NCBI RefSeq assembly: GCF_028023555.1
Contig: NZ_JAQIOY010000010.1
Span: forward strand, 1 to 64,000
Source of the DNA: Thalassococcus_A lentus
GTDB lineage: Bacteria > Pseudomonadota > Alphaproteobacteria > Rhodobacterales > Rhodobacteraceae
DNA: 64,000 nucleotides
Direction: 5' to 3'
Shown here: positions 16,202-24,974 of the stretch, in pieces
Layout of the letters: each line of letters opens with the position of its first letter
Position numbering within the stretch: position 1 is the stretch's first letter
The notes under the pieces: generated by a model
What the model was told of the DNA's origin: nothing
Seen by the model: only the letters and a program-made list of their open reading frames with translations
Databases searched by the model: none
Position numbers and translations under genes: made by a program

Positions 16202-17716
16202 TCACAGACCTAACTTGGCCGCCACGATCTGGTTCACGGCTTTGGGGTTGGCCTTGCCGCCTGTGGCTTTCATGACCTGACCAACAAACCATCCTGCCAG
16301 CTTGGGGTTCTGTTTGGCTTTTTCCACCTGTGCGGGGTTCGCGGCGATGATTTCATCGACCGCTGTTTCAATCGCGCCGGTGTCCGTGACCTGCTTCATG
16401 CCGCGATCTTCGACAATCTGCTCTGGGTCGCCGCCTTCGGTGTAGACGATTTCGAACAGGTCCTTGGCGATCTTTCCGCTGATGGCGTCAGACTTGATAA
16501 GTTTAATGATACCAGCGAGTTGCGCAGGGGAAATCGGGCTGTCTTCGATGCTGTGGTCTTCTTGCTTGAGCCGTCCGAACAGCTCATTGATGACCCAGTT
16601 GGCGGCCAATTTTCCGTCTCCGGCCTGCGATGCGACTTCTTCGAAGTAGGCAGCATTTGCGACCTCGGCGGTCAGCACCGATGCGTCGTATTCCGACAGG
16701 CTGAAGTCAGCCACAAAACGGGCTTTCTTTTCGTCGGGCAGCTCGGGCAGCGAAGCGGCAATGTCGTCAACCCAGCCCTGCTCGATTTCCAGCGGCATCA
16801 GGTCAGGGCAGGGGAAGTAGCGGTAATCATGCGCTTCTTCCTTGGAGCGCATGGAACGCGTCTCGCCCTTGTCTGGATCATACAGACGGGTTTCCTGATC
16901 GATTTCGCCGCCGGCCTCCAGAATTGCGATCTGGCGCTTGGCCTCATAGTCGATCGCCTGCTGGATAAAGCGCATGGAGTTCATGTTCTTGATCTCGCAG
17001 CGCGTGCCAAGATGCCCGAAGTCCTGCGTTTCCTGATATTTTTCGTATTGGCCCGGACGGCAGACAGACACGTTCACATCGGCGCGCAGGTTGCCGTTTT
17101 GCATGTTGCCATCGCAGGTGCCCAGATAGCGCAGGATCTGGCGCAGCTTGGTAACATAGGCGGCGGCTTCTTCGGGGCCGCGAATGTCGGGGCGGCTGAC
17201 AATCTCCATCAGTGCCACGCCTGTGCGGTTCAAATCCACAAAGGACATATGCGGGTCCATGTCGTGGATCGATTTGCCGGCGTCCTGTTCAACGTGGATG
17301 CGTTCAATGCGCACCAGCCGCGCGATGCCCGGCTCCATGTCCACGATGATTTCGCCTTCGCCGACCAACGGGTGATACAGCTGTGAAATCTGGTACCCCT
17401 GTGGCAGGTCGGGATAGAAATAGTTCTTGCGGTCAAATGCCGACGTCAGGTTGATTTCCGCCTTCAGGCCCAAGCCGGTGCGAACCGCCTGTTCAATGCA
17501 GTATTCGTTCACCACAGGCAGCATGCCGGGCATGGCCGCGTCCACAAACGCCACGTTGGAGTTGGGCTCGGCGCCGAATTTGGTCGAAGCGCCTGAAAAC
17601 AGTTTGGCCTGACTGGCGACCTGCGCATGCACTTCCATGCCGATCACCAGTTCCCAATCGTGCTTTGCCCCGGCGATTACCTTGGGTTTGGGTGTCTCAA
17701 AGGTCAGGTCCAGCAT
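16202..17716 (-). CDS. gatB: Asp-tRNA(Asn)/Glu-tRNA(Gln) amidotransferase subunit B
   Basis: 504 residues. GatB activates the misacylated Glu on tRNA(Gln) (or Asp on tRNA(Asn)) by phosphorylation and supplies the tRNA-binding tail of the GatCAB complex. The N-terminus WELVIGMEVHAQV, the motif FDRKNYFYPDLPQGYQ, DLNRTGVALMEIVS, and a helical YqeY-like tail (about 350-504) are diagnostic. Start at 17716 (MLDLTFETP) has GGAG at 7-base spacing; the upstream ATG at 17785 does not fit the family. gatA and gatC are not in this window. Confidence 0.97.
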   Translation of the reverse strand: MLDLTFETPKPKVIAGAKHDWELVIGMEVHAQVASQAKLFSGASTKFGAEPNSNVAFVDAAMPGMLPVVNEYCIEQAVRTGLGLKAEINLTSAFDRKNYFYPDLPQGYQISQLYHPLVGEGEIIVDMEPGIARLVRIERIHVEQDAGKSIHDMDPHMSFVDLNRTGVALMEIVSRPDIRGPEEAAAYVTKLRQILRYLGTCDGNMQNGNLRADVNVSVCRPGQYEKYQETQDFGHLGTRCEIKNMNSMRFIQQAIDYEAKRQIAILEAGGEIDQETRLYDPDKGETRSMRSKEEAHDYRYFPCPDLMPLEIEQGWVDDIAASLPELPDEKKARFVADFSLSEYDASVLTAEVANAAYFEEVASQAGDGKLAANWVINELFGRLKQEDHSIEDSPISPAQLAGIIKLIKSDAISGKIAKDLFEIVYTEGGDPEQIVEDRGMKQVTDTGAIETAVDEIIAANPAQVEKAKQNPKLAGWFVGQVMKATGGKANPKAVNQIVAAKLGL

Positions 17717-17843
17717 TGGGTGGCTCCGTGTGTCTGATTGCGCTCGGATTGCGCTGCGTTGACCGCGTTCTAGGCCAGCGCGCAACGAGCGGCAAGAGGC
17801 CTGCGCACTTCGGGCGCGGGCCTTTGGGTGAGCCGGTCATTTG

Positions 17844-19094
17844 TTAGACGATTTCGACGCCGTTTTCGCCAAAGGTGATGCGACCGTGCTGGCCAAGTTG
17901 CGGTGCAAAGTAGCTGGCCAGAGTGGACAGCGCACGGGCCTTGCCGCGTGCTGCGGCATCTTCGGCTTCGGGTTCGTTGTTTGCAGAATACCAAGGGGCA
18001 GGGGCCTTGGCCCACAAACCGGGATGGATTTCACGAAGATGGTTTTGTGCAATCCACCCGAAACAATGGGCAATCCTGCTGTGGCTGGCGTCGCGGTTCT
18101 GACCGGCGGCCATGGTCACACCGGTAAAAGCGGCCAGACGGTTGGCCATGTGTTGGTCGCGGCATTGTTCGAGAATGTCATGCAATCCGCTTGTGAAGGT
18201 TTCGGCATCAACACGGCGCACGGCTTCGATGTCCTGCTCCAGTGCGCCGATCCAGACCCACGTATAACCGCCGCTGCCCCAAATGTCGCTTGTGTTGGTG
18301 GCAACCCGCCGGGCCTGCAGTTCGAGCGCTTCCCAAGACCCAAGGTTCTGCGGGAGCAATTGACGTCCGAAGGCGCACATGTGTTCCGGACAGGTCGGAT
18401 CGAGATCGATCAGGTCTTCGAAGTCGTCAGCCAGACGTTCAGAGGGTGCCACATCTGCCGAGATGACTGCGCAGCGCAACATCGCCAGCAGGGGAGCGTC
18501 GGCGGCAAAAGGCTCGAACCGGTCAGCCAGCTGCGATGCCGCGCGCATATGGCGATCATGAGCCTCCCGAATCTGAGGAGACAATTCGCGCAATGGCGTT
18601 CTCCCGCGCCACATTTGCGCCAGTTCCACATGCGCCATCGCGACAACGGATGCGAATCCGAAACACTCGGGCATATCATCGAGATTGATTTCGAGTGATG
18701 CCATGGCAGCAAAGGCGCGGCGTGGCTCGCCCTTGGACACGGCGGATTTTGCCGCCTCCAGCACATCGGCGCGGGCACCTTCTGCCAAAACCTGGGCAAC
18801 CGGTGTCAGGCCGGGCGTCTTTGCCCTGCCATGTTCCGCTTCGATCATTTCGCGGCACAGGGTTTCCCAGTTTTCCTGCCGGGCCAGATGCTGACCGCGT
18901 TCGTGCAGGGCCACGAGCGCTTGTTCTTCGGGGGATACATCGCAAACCGGGATTTCGACCCGCGGACGCATCGGCGGCACAGCGGCCGCGCGCTCACGGA
19001 TGAGATCGTGCACATCACTTGGCGTCGCGGCTTTGGTGGGCAGCAAACGGCGGGTCAGGGATCGGATTGAGGGCAGCGCATCGATCATGGTCAT
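17844..19094 (-). CDS. Uncharacterised helical protein
   Basis: 416 residues from MTMIDALPSI; a second ATG two codons later (19088) is equally possible. No recognised domain. The sequence is helix-rich and acidic with TPR-like spacing in places (EEQALVALHERGQHLARQENWETLCREMIEAEHG). It includes a Trp-rich segment WGSGGYTWVWIGALEQD and HSRIAHCFGWIAQNH. No signal peptide or membrane segment, so probably cytoplasmic. It is divergent from the lytic transglycosylase with about 180 bp between starts. I recall similar unannotated proteins in Roseobacter genomes but cannot assign a role. Confidence 0.75.
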   Translation of the reverse strand: MTMIDALPSIRSLTRRLLPTKAATPSDVHDLIRERAAAVPPMRPRVEIPVCDVSPEEQALVALHERGQHLARQENWETLCREMIEAEHGRAKTPGLTPVAQVLAEGARADVLEAAKSAVSKGEPRRAFAAMASLEINLDDMPECFGFASVVAMAHVELAQMWRGRTPLRELSPQIREAHDRHMRAASQLADRFEPFAADAPLLAMLRCAVISADVAPSERLADDFEDLIDLDPTCPEHMCAFGRQLLPQNLGSWEALELQARRVATNTSDIWGSGGYTWVWIGALEQDIEAVRRVDAETFTSGLHDILEQCRDQHMANRLAAFTGVTMAAGQNRDASHSRIAHCFGWIAQNHLREIHPGLWAKAPAPWYSANNEPEAEDAAARGKARALSTLASYFAPQLGQHGRITFGENGVEIV

Positions 19095-19277
19095 AGGCTG
19101 AAGATGCGCTTGTATCTTGGCCAAAACAGGGCAGCAAAAGGAAGTGAAGCAGGCCTTCCTCGGGTCTTTACCTGTCAGTGTTTTACGTAAGGGAACGGTG
19201 CGTTGCGAAGTCAGCGACAATCGGCCTTTGCCAGCGCGCTTGCTCTGAGGCGCGGTTTTTGGCAGGGTGCACCGGTT

Positions 19278-20069
19278 ATGTTACGTGCTGCCTTGATAAT
19301 AGCGTGCATGGCGACGGGGGGACTGTTTGGGCAGGCTGCTATGGCCAATCCAGCACCTGCGCCTGCACAAGATCGTGCCAAGCCTTTGGTAAACGTCGAC
19401 CTGTCGCCAACAGCGCGCGCTGTTGCGGCTTCGCTGCGCCCTCAGGCGCGCCGAACCAGCATTCCTGTTGCCCGTTGGGATAAACACGGCGGTGAGCCAA
19501 GCTGGACGCTCGCGGTGCTCTCGGGGCTGCGCGGGCATGCCAGTGTCTTGCCGACAATCGTGCCCAAGGACATCGCGCAATGGTGCCCTGCTTATCCTAA
19601 TGCGGATCAAGAAGGGCGCGAGGCATTTTGGGTAGGTCTGATCTCTACGCTGGCCAAACACGAAAGCACCTATCGGCCAACAGCAGTAGGCGGCGGTGGT
19701 CTTTGGTACGGGTTGGTTCAGATCTACCCTGACACAGCCCGCCGCTACAAATGCAAGGCCAAGACAGGCGCTGCTTTGAAGGATCCCGAAGACAACCTCA
19801 GCTGCGCGTTGCGCATCATGGCCGTAACCGTGCCTCGGGATCGGGTTGTCAGTCAGGGGATGCGCGGCGTCGCCGCTGATTGGGGGCCGTTTCATTCACG
19901 GCGCAAGCGTATGGACATGATGGATTGGACCCGTAAGCAAAGTTATTGCGCTGGTCTGACCCGTTCGCTGCGGCCCATGGCCCGGCCTTCCACGTTGAAT
20001 ATCCCCGATCTGTTGGCACCGGTCTACGAGGCCGAAGATCTTGTGCCCGCTCAGACCGATCAGGGCTGA
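19278..20069 (+). CDS. Secreted lytic transglycosylase-like protein
   Basis: 263 residues with a Sec signal peptide (MLRAALIIACMATGGLFGQAAMA, cleavage before NPAP). The SLT-type domain (about 100-230) has the catalytic Glu129 in AKHESTYRP and the downstream GLVQIYPDTA, corresponding to the ES...GLMQ motif of family 1 transglycosylases. It should cleave peptidoglycan glycan strands in the periplasm. Cys residues at 103, 154 and 168 region could form disulfides. The frame opens earlier with TTG at 19203, but the ATG at 19278 begins the signal peptide and has AGGG upstream. Confidence 0.85.
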   Translation: MLRAALIIACMATGGLFGQAAMANPAPAPAQDRAKPLVNVDLSPTARAVAASLRPQARRTSIPVARWDKHGGEPSWTLAVLSGLRGHASVLPTIVPKDIAQWCPAYPNADQEGREAFWVGLISTLAKHESTYRPTAVGGGGLWYGLVQIYPDTARRYKCKAKTGAALKDPEDNLSCALRIMAVTVPRDRVVSQGMRGVAADWGPFHSRRKRMDMMDWTRKQSYCAGLTRSLRPMARPSTLNIPDLLAPVYEAEDLVPAQTDQG

Positions 20070-20085
20070 TGCCCGCTTCGGCACA

Positions 20086-20958
20086 TCACGGACGCAAGGC
20101 GCGCATCCAACCGGGACGTCGGGTTGCATCCAGCAATGAAACGGCCGGGGCATGATTGCCACCAAGCGCAAGCGTGGATTTGCGCAACAAGGCAATGCCG
20201 TCCTCGGACTTGCGCGGCAATGACGCGCTGGAAATCGGCTCACCGATTGTGATGCGATAAGGCTGCTGCGCCTTGTTCAACGTTTCGTGGAACAAGGTTA
20301 TGTCGCGCAGCGTGGGATGGATCAGATCCAACAGATAGAAAAGCGCCGAGTTTCTGGCCTGAATATGCACCGGAATGACCGGCAATTCGAATTTCCGGGC
20401 GATCATTGCCGCCGAGGCCATCCATGGGCGTTCATAAAGTGACAAGGCACGTCGCTTGGCCAGTCGGCCCGACGGAAAGATCACCCCAAGCCGGCCTGCA
20501 TTAACCGCTTGGCGGGTGTATTCCATGGTTTCGCGTGTCTTGGCATGGCTACGCCTGTCCCGGCGCCATTCTACGGGGGCAATCATGCTGTGAAACTGGG
20601 GCAGAACCCGCAGGATATCATGATTGGCAAAGAAATAGGCATCTGGCCGGATCCGGGCCAGTGCATGGTGCAACATGATCCCATCCGCAATTCCGGTGGG
20701 ATGGTTGGCCACCACCAGTGCCGGGCCTTGCCGGGGAATGTGCTCAAGCCCCGCGACCTTGATGTTCTTCGCCAGAGCCTTGGCCATTTCCTGCATGATG
20801 TCCGGCGCGCTCAGGGGGGCAATGGCCGCGCCTATGCGCAGCGTTTCCTCATAAGACAAGGCGCGGTTCAAAACGGTTTTGGCAAGGATCGACAGCGGTC
20901 GTTCTGAATACAGCCAGGGTGCGCGCTCGGCGATCAATGGGTCAATTCGGTCTTTCAT
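20086..20958 (-). CDS. Lysophospholipid acyltransferase-like protein (PlsC fold)
   Basis: 290 residues. The acyltransferase block I is ANHPTGIADG: His and Asp are separated by five residues rather than the four of classical PlsC, as in the NHPFGGLDG subgroup. FPSGRLAKR corresponds to block III and PVIPVHIQARNS to block IV. It would transfer acyl chains to a lysophospholipid or related acceptor at the inner membrane. Start at 20958 is preceded by GAGG at 6 bases; longer starts run into non-coding sequence. It is the last gene of a probable pepN-SDR-membrane protein unit (176 bp after the preceding gene) and converges with the lytic transglycosylase. Confidence 0.82.
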   Translation of the reverse strand: MKDRIDPLIAERAPWLYSERPLSILAKTVLNRALSYEETLRIGAAIAPLSAPDIMQEMAKALAKNIKVAGLEHIPRQGPALVVANHPTGIADGIMLHHALARIRPDAYFFANHDILRVLPQFHSMIAPVEWRRDRRSHAKTRETMEYTRQAVNAGRLGVIFPSGRLAKRRALSLYERPWMASAAMIARKFELPVIPVHIQARNSALFYLLDLIHPTLRDITLFHETLNKAQQPYRITIGEPISSASLPRKSEDGIALLRKSTLALGGNHAPAVSLLDATRRPGWMRALRP

Positions 20959-21134
20959 GACGAACCTCAAACCAAAGGCATATGAAAGTTCAGTGACACC
21001 ATGTGCCACGCTCTCAATATAAGGGGTTTTGCGCCTTTTCGCTCTTGTGCATCCCCGCGTGACTTTGGATCGGCAGCGCGTTGCCGGATCGCGGCGGGGA
21101 ATTGCCGAAATCACCGGGCAGGGGCGCGCGATGA

Positions 21135-21560
21135 CTACATCAGGCTGAAATGATGCCTTTGGGTTTCGATGCCGCGCGCCGCACATTCGGTTTCCAACAG
21201 GTCGCGCGATGGTGTGGCGTCCTGTGGAACTGGTATGCGTTTGCCGTCGTCCAGCACCAGACGGGCGCGTACAGTCAGATCCAACCGTGTCTCAAGCCGG
21301 ATGTGCCGGATCCGCTTGGTCGCCACCTTGGCGTTTTGCCGTCCTGAGCGCCAACGAATTTCGTCACTGTCCAGTTCGAACCACGCCTCGCGGCCGCGCG
21401 CGAAATCATAGGCAGCAGGCAGAGTGAACAACAAAAGGGCCGCAATGATCCAGGGCGCTGCATTCAACCACCACCACATCGCGAACAGTCCGGCCCACAC
21501 AAGGCCAAGAACCAAGGCGGCAGAGCGGCTGCGTGAAGGTCGTTCGTAGCGATAGATCAT
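21135..21560 (-). CDS. Small membrane protein with two N-terminal helices
   Basis: 141 residues. Two hydrophobic segments (about 13-30 and 33-52) are followed by a soluble domain of alternating beta strands (AWFELDSDEIRWRSGRQ, RIRHIRLETRLDLTVRARLVLDDG). This resembles the bacterial PH-like domain of DUF2244/PH proteins. It starts 9 bp after the SDR stop, so it is surely in the same operon. Function unknown. Confidence 0.75.
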   Translation of the reverse strand: MIYRYERPSRSRSAALVLGLVWAGLFAMWWWLNAAPWIIAALLLFTLPAAYDFARGREAWFELDSDEIRWRSGRQNAKVATKRIRHIRLETRLDLTVRARLVLDDGKRIPVPQDATPSRDLLETECAARGIETQRHHFSLM

Positions 21561-21569
21561 CCCGATTTC

Positions 21570-22313
21570 TTACCGGCCGCCCGACACGTCGACAAAACTG
21601 CGCGTGCAATAGGATGCCCGGTCCGACAGCAACCAAAGAATTGCTTCGGCGCATTCTTCGGCCTTGCCCGCGCGTCCCATTGGGATGTTCTTGCTGATGC
21701 GTTCCAGCCGGTCGGGCTGACCACCTTTGGCATGAATTTCGGTTTCGATCGGACCCGGGCGCACAACGTTCACGCGGATGCCTTCGGGTGCCAGTTCGTC
21801 AGCCAGTCCGGTCGAAAAGGTATCGATTGCGCCTTTGGAGGCCGCGTAGTCGGTGTATTCGCGCGGTGAGCCAAGCTTGGCCGCCATCGACGAGACGTTT
21901 ACGATGCCGCCGCCTTGTCCCCAGTCGCGCATCAGCATCACAGCCTGACGTGCGACCTCAATCGCGCCCAGCACGTTAACGTCGAAAACTTGTTTGACCC
22001 GATCTGGTGTCAGATCGGCAATGCCACCTTTCGGAGCGACGATGCCAGCGTTGTTGACCAGATCGACAGGCGCCGCGGGCAATTCGCGAATGGACCGAAA
22101 CATCTTTGCAATGGCATCTGGCTCCGACACGTCGGCGCCGATCACATGGGCCTTTGCGCCCACCGCTTCGATTGCGGCGGCTGTTTCGTTGGCACCGTTC
22201 AGATCGCGGCCGTAGTGCACCACGATGTTTTGCCATCCGGATACGGCAGCCAGCCGCGCCGTGGCAGCGCCGATCCCCGCACTGGCCCCTGTGATGATCA
22301 ACAGGCGGCTCAT
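21570..22313 (-). CDS. Short-chain dehydrogenase/reductase
   Basis: 247-residue classical SDR. NAD(P) binding motif TGASAGIG at the N-terminus, NNAG (about residue 87), catalytic Ser in NVSSMAAK, YAASK catalytic Tyr/Lys, and PGPIETEIHAKGG after it. The C-terminal CTRSFVDVSGGR matches the glucose/3-ketoacyl reductase-like subgroup. Substrate unknown. Its ATG overlaps the pepN stop (ATGA, 22310-22313), implying translational coupling. Confidence 0.92.
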   Translation of the reverse strand: MSRLLIITGASAGIGAATARLAAVSGWQNIVVHYGRDLNGANETAAAIEAVGAKAHVIGADVSEPDAIAKMFRSIRELPAAPVDLVNNAGIVAPKGGIADLTPDRVKQVFDVNVLGAIEVARQAVMLMRDWGQGGGIVNVSSMAAKLGSPREYTDYAASKGAIDTFSTGLADELAPEGIRVNVVRPGPIETEIHAKGGQPDRLERISKNIPMGRAGKAEECAEAILWLLSDRASYCTRSFVDVSGGR

Positions 22314-24871
22314 GACAGGATCCTTTCAACCATTTCCGAAGTGTCCCGGCTGAGGCCTTCCTTGGCGACGATGCGCTCCAGTTGCGTCTTGATCAGCGAC
22401 CGGCGCCCGCTGTCATAGCGCTTCCAGGTTTGGTAGGCGGCGCACATCCGGGCCGTGGTCTGCGGGTTCTTTTCGTCCAGACGGATCAGCCAGTCGGTCA
22501 GCAAGGCATAGCCGGAACCATCGGCCTGATGGAACCCGGCATGGTGCCCGGCCAGTGATCCAAAGACCGCGCGGAACCGGTTGGGGTTGGTCCATGAAAA
22601 GGCGGGATGCTCGGTCAGTGTCTTTGTGACCTGCGCGGCTTCACCGGGATCGGCGCAGGCGACTTGCAGGCCGAACCATTTGTCCATGACAAGCTGGTCT
22701 TCACGCCACTGGTCATGGAAGCGTGCGAGTGCATCCGCCCCTTTGCCCGCGCGCAACAGACAGGCCAAGGCGGTCAGTTGCAGCGTCATGTTGTCGGCAG
22801 CGTCAAACTGAACTTGTGCGGCGGCACCGCCATCGATGCGGTTGAGCAACCCAAGGATCTTACTGCCAAGGGCGCGCTTGCCGGTCTGTTCCGCGTCCGG
22901 TTTGTAGGCCGCTGTCACGCGCGCTTCATCCAGCAGCGCTGGCAGGTCTTCGGACCAACGCTTTGCAATTGTATCGCGCAGCGCCTTATCCGCCGCCCAG
23001 ATCGCGTCCGGATCAGGCACATGACCCCGTTCATGACACAGCCGAGCGATTTCGCTCTGGGTGGGGATGTCCATCATCGAGGAACGGAAATCCGGGTCGA
23101 GGTCGCGATCTCGCACCACCTTGTGCAGAGCATCCAGCCAATCGGTGTCTGGCGTGGCGCCCGTTGTCACGCTGGCCATCAGACTTTCACGCGCCATTTC
23201 CTGCGAGGCTTCCCAACGGGTGAAGGCATCGGTGTCATGGGCGATTAGAAAAGCGCGTTCTTCGCGGCTTTGTTCGCGCTCCAGAACCACTGGGGCCGAA
23301 AAGCCACGCAGGACCGAAGCGACCGGCTTCGCGGCCAATCCGTCAAAGGCAAAACTTTGTTTGGCCTCTGTCATTTCGAGCACTGTCGTCGGCTGCACTT
23401 CGTCGCCGTTCGGGTTCAACAGTCCAACCGCGATTGGCAGAACTTGCGGCAGCTTTTCATCCTGACCCGGTGTCGGCGGCGTATGCTGTTTGAAGTTCAG
23501 GGTGAAGGTGCCTTCGGACCATGTCTCGGTCACTTGCAGGCGCGGCGTGCCGCTTTGGCTGTACCAGCGCTTGAACTGTGACAGATCACGCCCGGTGGCA
23601 TCCTCAAAGACCTTGAGCCAATCCTCGATCGTCGCCGCGTCGCCGTCGTGACGGTCAAAGTACAATTCGCAGGCTTTGTAGTAGCCCTCATCGCCGACCA
23701 GCCGTTTGAGCATGCCGATCACCTCGGCGCCTTTCTCATAGACCGTCGCGGTGTAGAAGTTGTTGATTTCCTGAAAGCTTTCTGGCCGCACTGGATGTGA
23801 GAGCGGGCCTTGATCTTCAGAAAACTGCCGCCCGCGCAGATCGCTTACATCATTGATCCGCTTGACCTCGGGCCCGCGCATATCAGAGGTGAATTGCGCA
23901 TCGCGGAACACGGTCAGACCTTCCTTCAGGCACAGCTGAAACCAATCGCGGCAGGTGATGCGGTTGCCGGTCCAGTTGTGGAAGTACTCATGCGCAATGA
24001 TGGCTTCGATCCGTTCGAAGTTGTCATCGGTCGACGTCTCCTGAGAGGCCAGAACGCAGGAGGAGTTGAAGATATTCAGCCCCTTGTTCTCCATCGCGCC
24101 CATGTTGAAATCATCGACTGCGACGATGTTGAAGATGTCGAGATCATATTCGCGACCATAGACGTCTTCGTCCCATTTCATCGATTTGATCAAGGCTTCC
24201 ATGCCAAAGGCGCATTTGCCTTCGTCGCCGGGGCGCACGTAGATATTCAACGCGACCTTGCGGCCTGATTTTGTGGTGAACTTGCCCGGATGCGCAACCA
24301 GATCGCCTGCCACCAGCGCAAAGAGATAGGCCGGTTTTGGCCATGGATCGTGCCACTCGGCCCAACCGTCGCCGCTGGAAGTGGGATTGCCATTGGACAG
24401 CTTGACCGGCTCATCGCCTTCGACCCGCACTGTAAAAACACTCATCACGTCGGGGCGATCCGGATAGAAGGTGATCTTGCGAAAACCCTCGGCCTCGCAC
24501 TGTGTGCAATACATGCCGTTGGACATGTACAGCCCTTCCAGTGCCGTGTTCCGGATTGGAGCGATCTCGACCTCGCATTCCCACAGGAAGGGGCCATCCG
24601 GCACCGCGCAGCGCAATCCGTTGGCATCGATCTCGGGCGTGATGTCCTGACCATCGATCGCAGCGCGGATCAATGTCAGTTCTTCGCCGTGCAAAAAGAA
24701 TTCCTGCTTTGGTGCGCCGGGGTTCGGGGCAAAGTGAATGCGCGCGGTCACACGGGTCGCCTCGGGTGCTAAAGCAAAGGTCAGATGCACATCTTCGACC
24801 TGCCAGCCAAAGGGCGTGTAGTCCTTGAGATAGATGGTCTGGTTGGCGCTGGGCGCGGCGGCATCTTTCAT
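22310..24871 (-). CDS. pepN: Aminopeptidase N (M1 family)
   Basis: 853 residues, typical of bacterial PepN. Zinc metallopeptidase removing N-terminal residues from peptides in the cytoplasm. The exopeptidase motif GAMENKGLNIFN and the zinc site HEYFHNWTGNRITCRDWFQLCLKEG (His, His and the later Glu) are present, preceded by the all-beta N-terminal domain. The C-terminal helical superhelix fits PepN. The start at 24871 follows GCGAGG; the open frame extends upstream through the divergent photolyase start but without family support. It heads the operon with the SDR and membrane protein. Confidence 0.97.
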   Translation of the reverse strand: MKDAAAPSANQTIYLKDYTPFGWQVEDVHLTFALAPEATRVTARIHFAPNPGAPKQEFFLHGEELTLIRAAIDGQDITPEIDANGLRCAVPDGPFLWECEVEIAPIRNTALEGLYMSNGMYCTQCEAEGFRKITFYPDRPDVMSVFTVRVEGDEPVKLSNGNPTSSGDGWAEWHDPWPKPAYLFALVAGDLVAHPGKFTTKSGRKVALNIYVRPGDEGKCAFGMEALIKSMKWDEDVYGREYDLDIFNIVAVDDFNMGAMENKGLNIFNSSCVLASQETSTDDNFERIEAIIAHEYFHNWTGNRITCRDWFQLCLKEGLTVFRDAQFTSDMRGPEVKRINDVSDLRGRQFSEDQGPLSHPVRPESFQEINNFYTATVYEKGAEVIGMLKRLVGDEGYYKACELYFDRHDGDAATIEDWLKVFEDATGRDLSQFKRWYSQSGTPRLQVTETWSEGTFTLNFKQHTPPTPGQDEKLPQVLPIAVGLLNPNGDEVQPTTVLEMTEAKQSFAFDGLAAKPVASVLRGFSAPVVLEREQSREERAFLIAHDTDAFTRWEASQEMARESLMASVTTGATPDTDWLDALHKVVRDRDLDPDFRSSMMDIPTQSEIARLCHERGHVPDPDAIWAADKALRDTIAKRWSEDLPALLDEARVTAAYKPDAEQTGKRALGSKILGLLNRIDGGAAAQVQFDAADNMTLQLTALACLLRAGKGADALARFHDQWREDQLVMDKWFGLQVACADPGEAAQVTKTLTEHPAFSWTNPNRFRAVFGSLAGHHAGFHQADGSGYALLTDWLIRLDEKNPQTTARMCAAYQTWKRYDSGRRSLIKTQLERIVAKEGLSRDTSEMVERILS

Positions 24872-24974
24872 TGGGAACCTCGCGGAATTGAAACGGCTGG
24901 GCTTGGGTCTAATTGATAGGCGCGAGACCATCGGGCCGCAATGGCCCCCGGACGATTGAGGCAGATGGATTTTC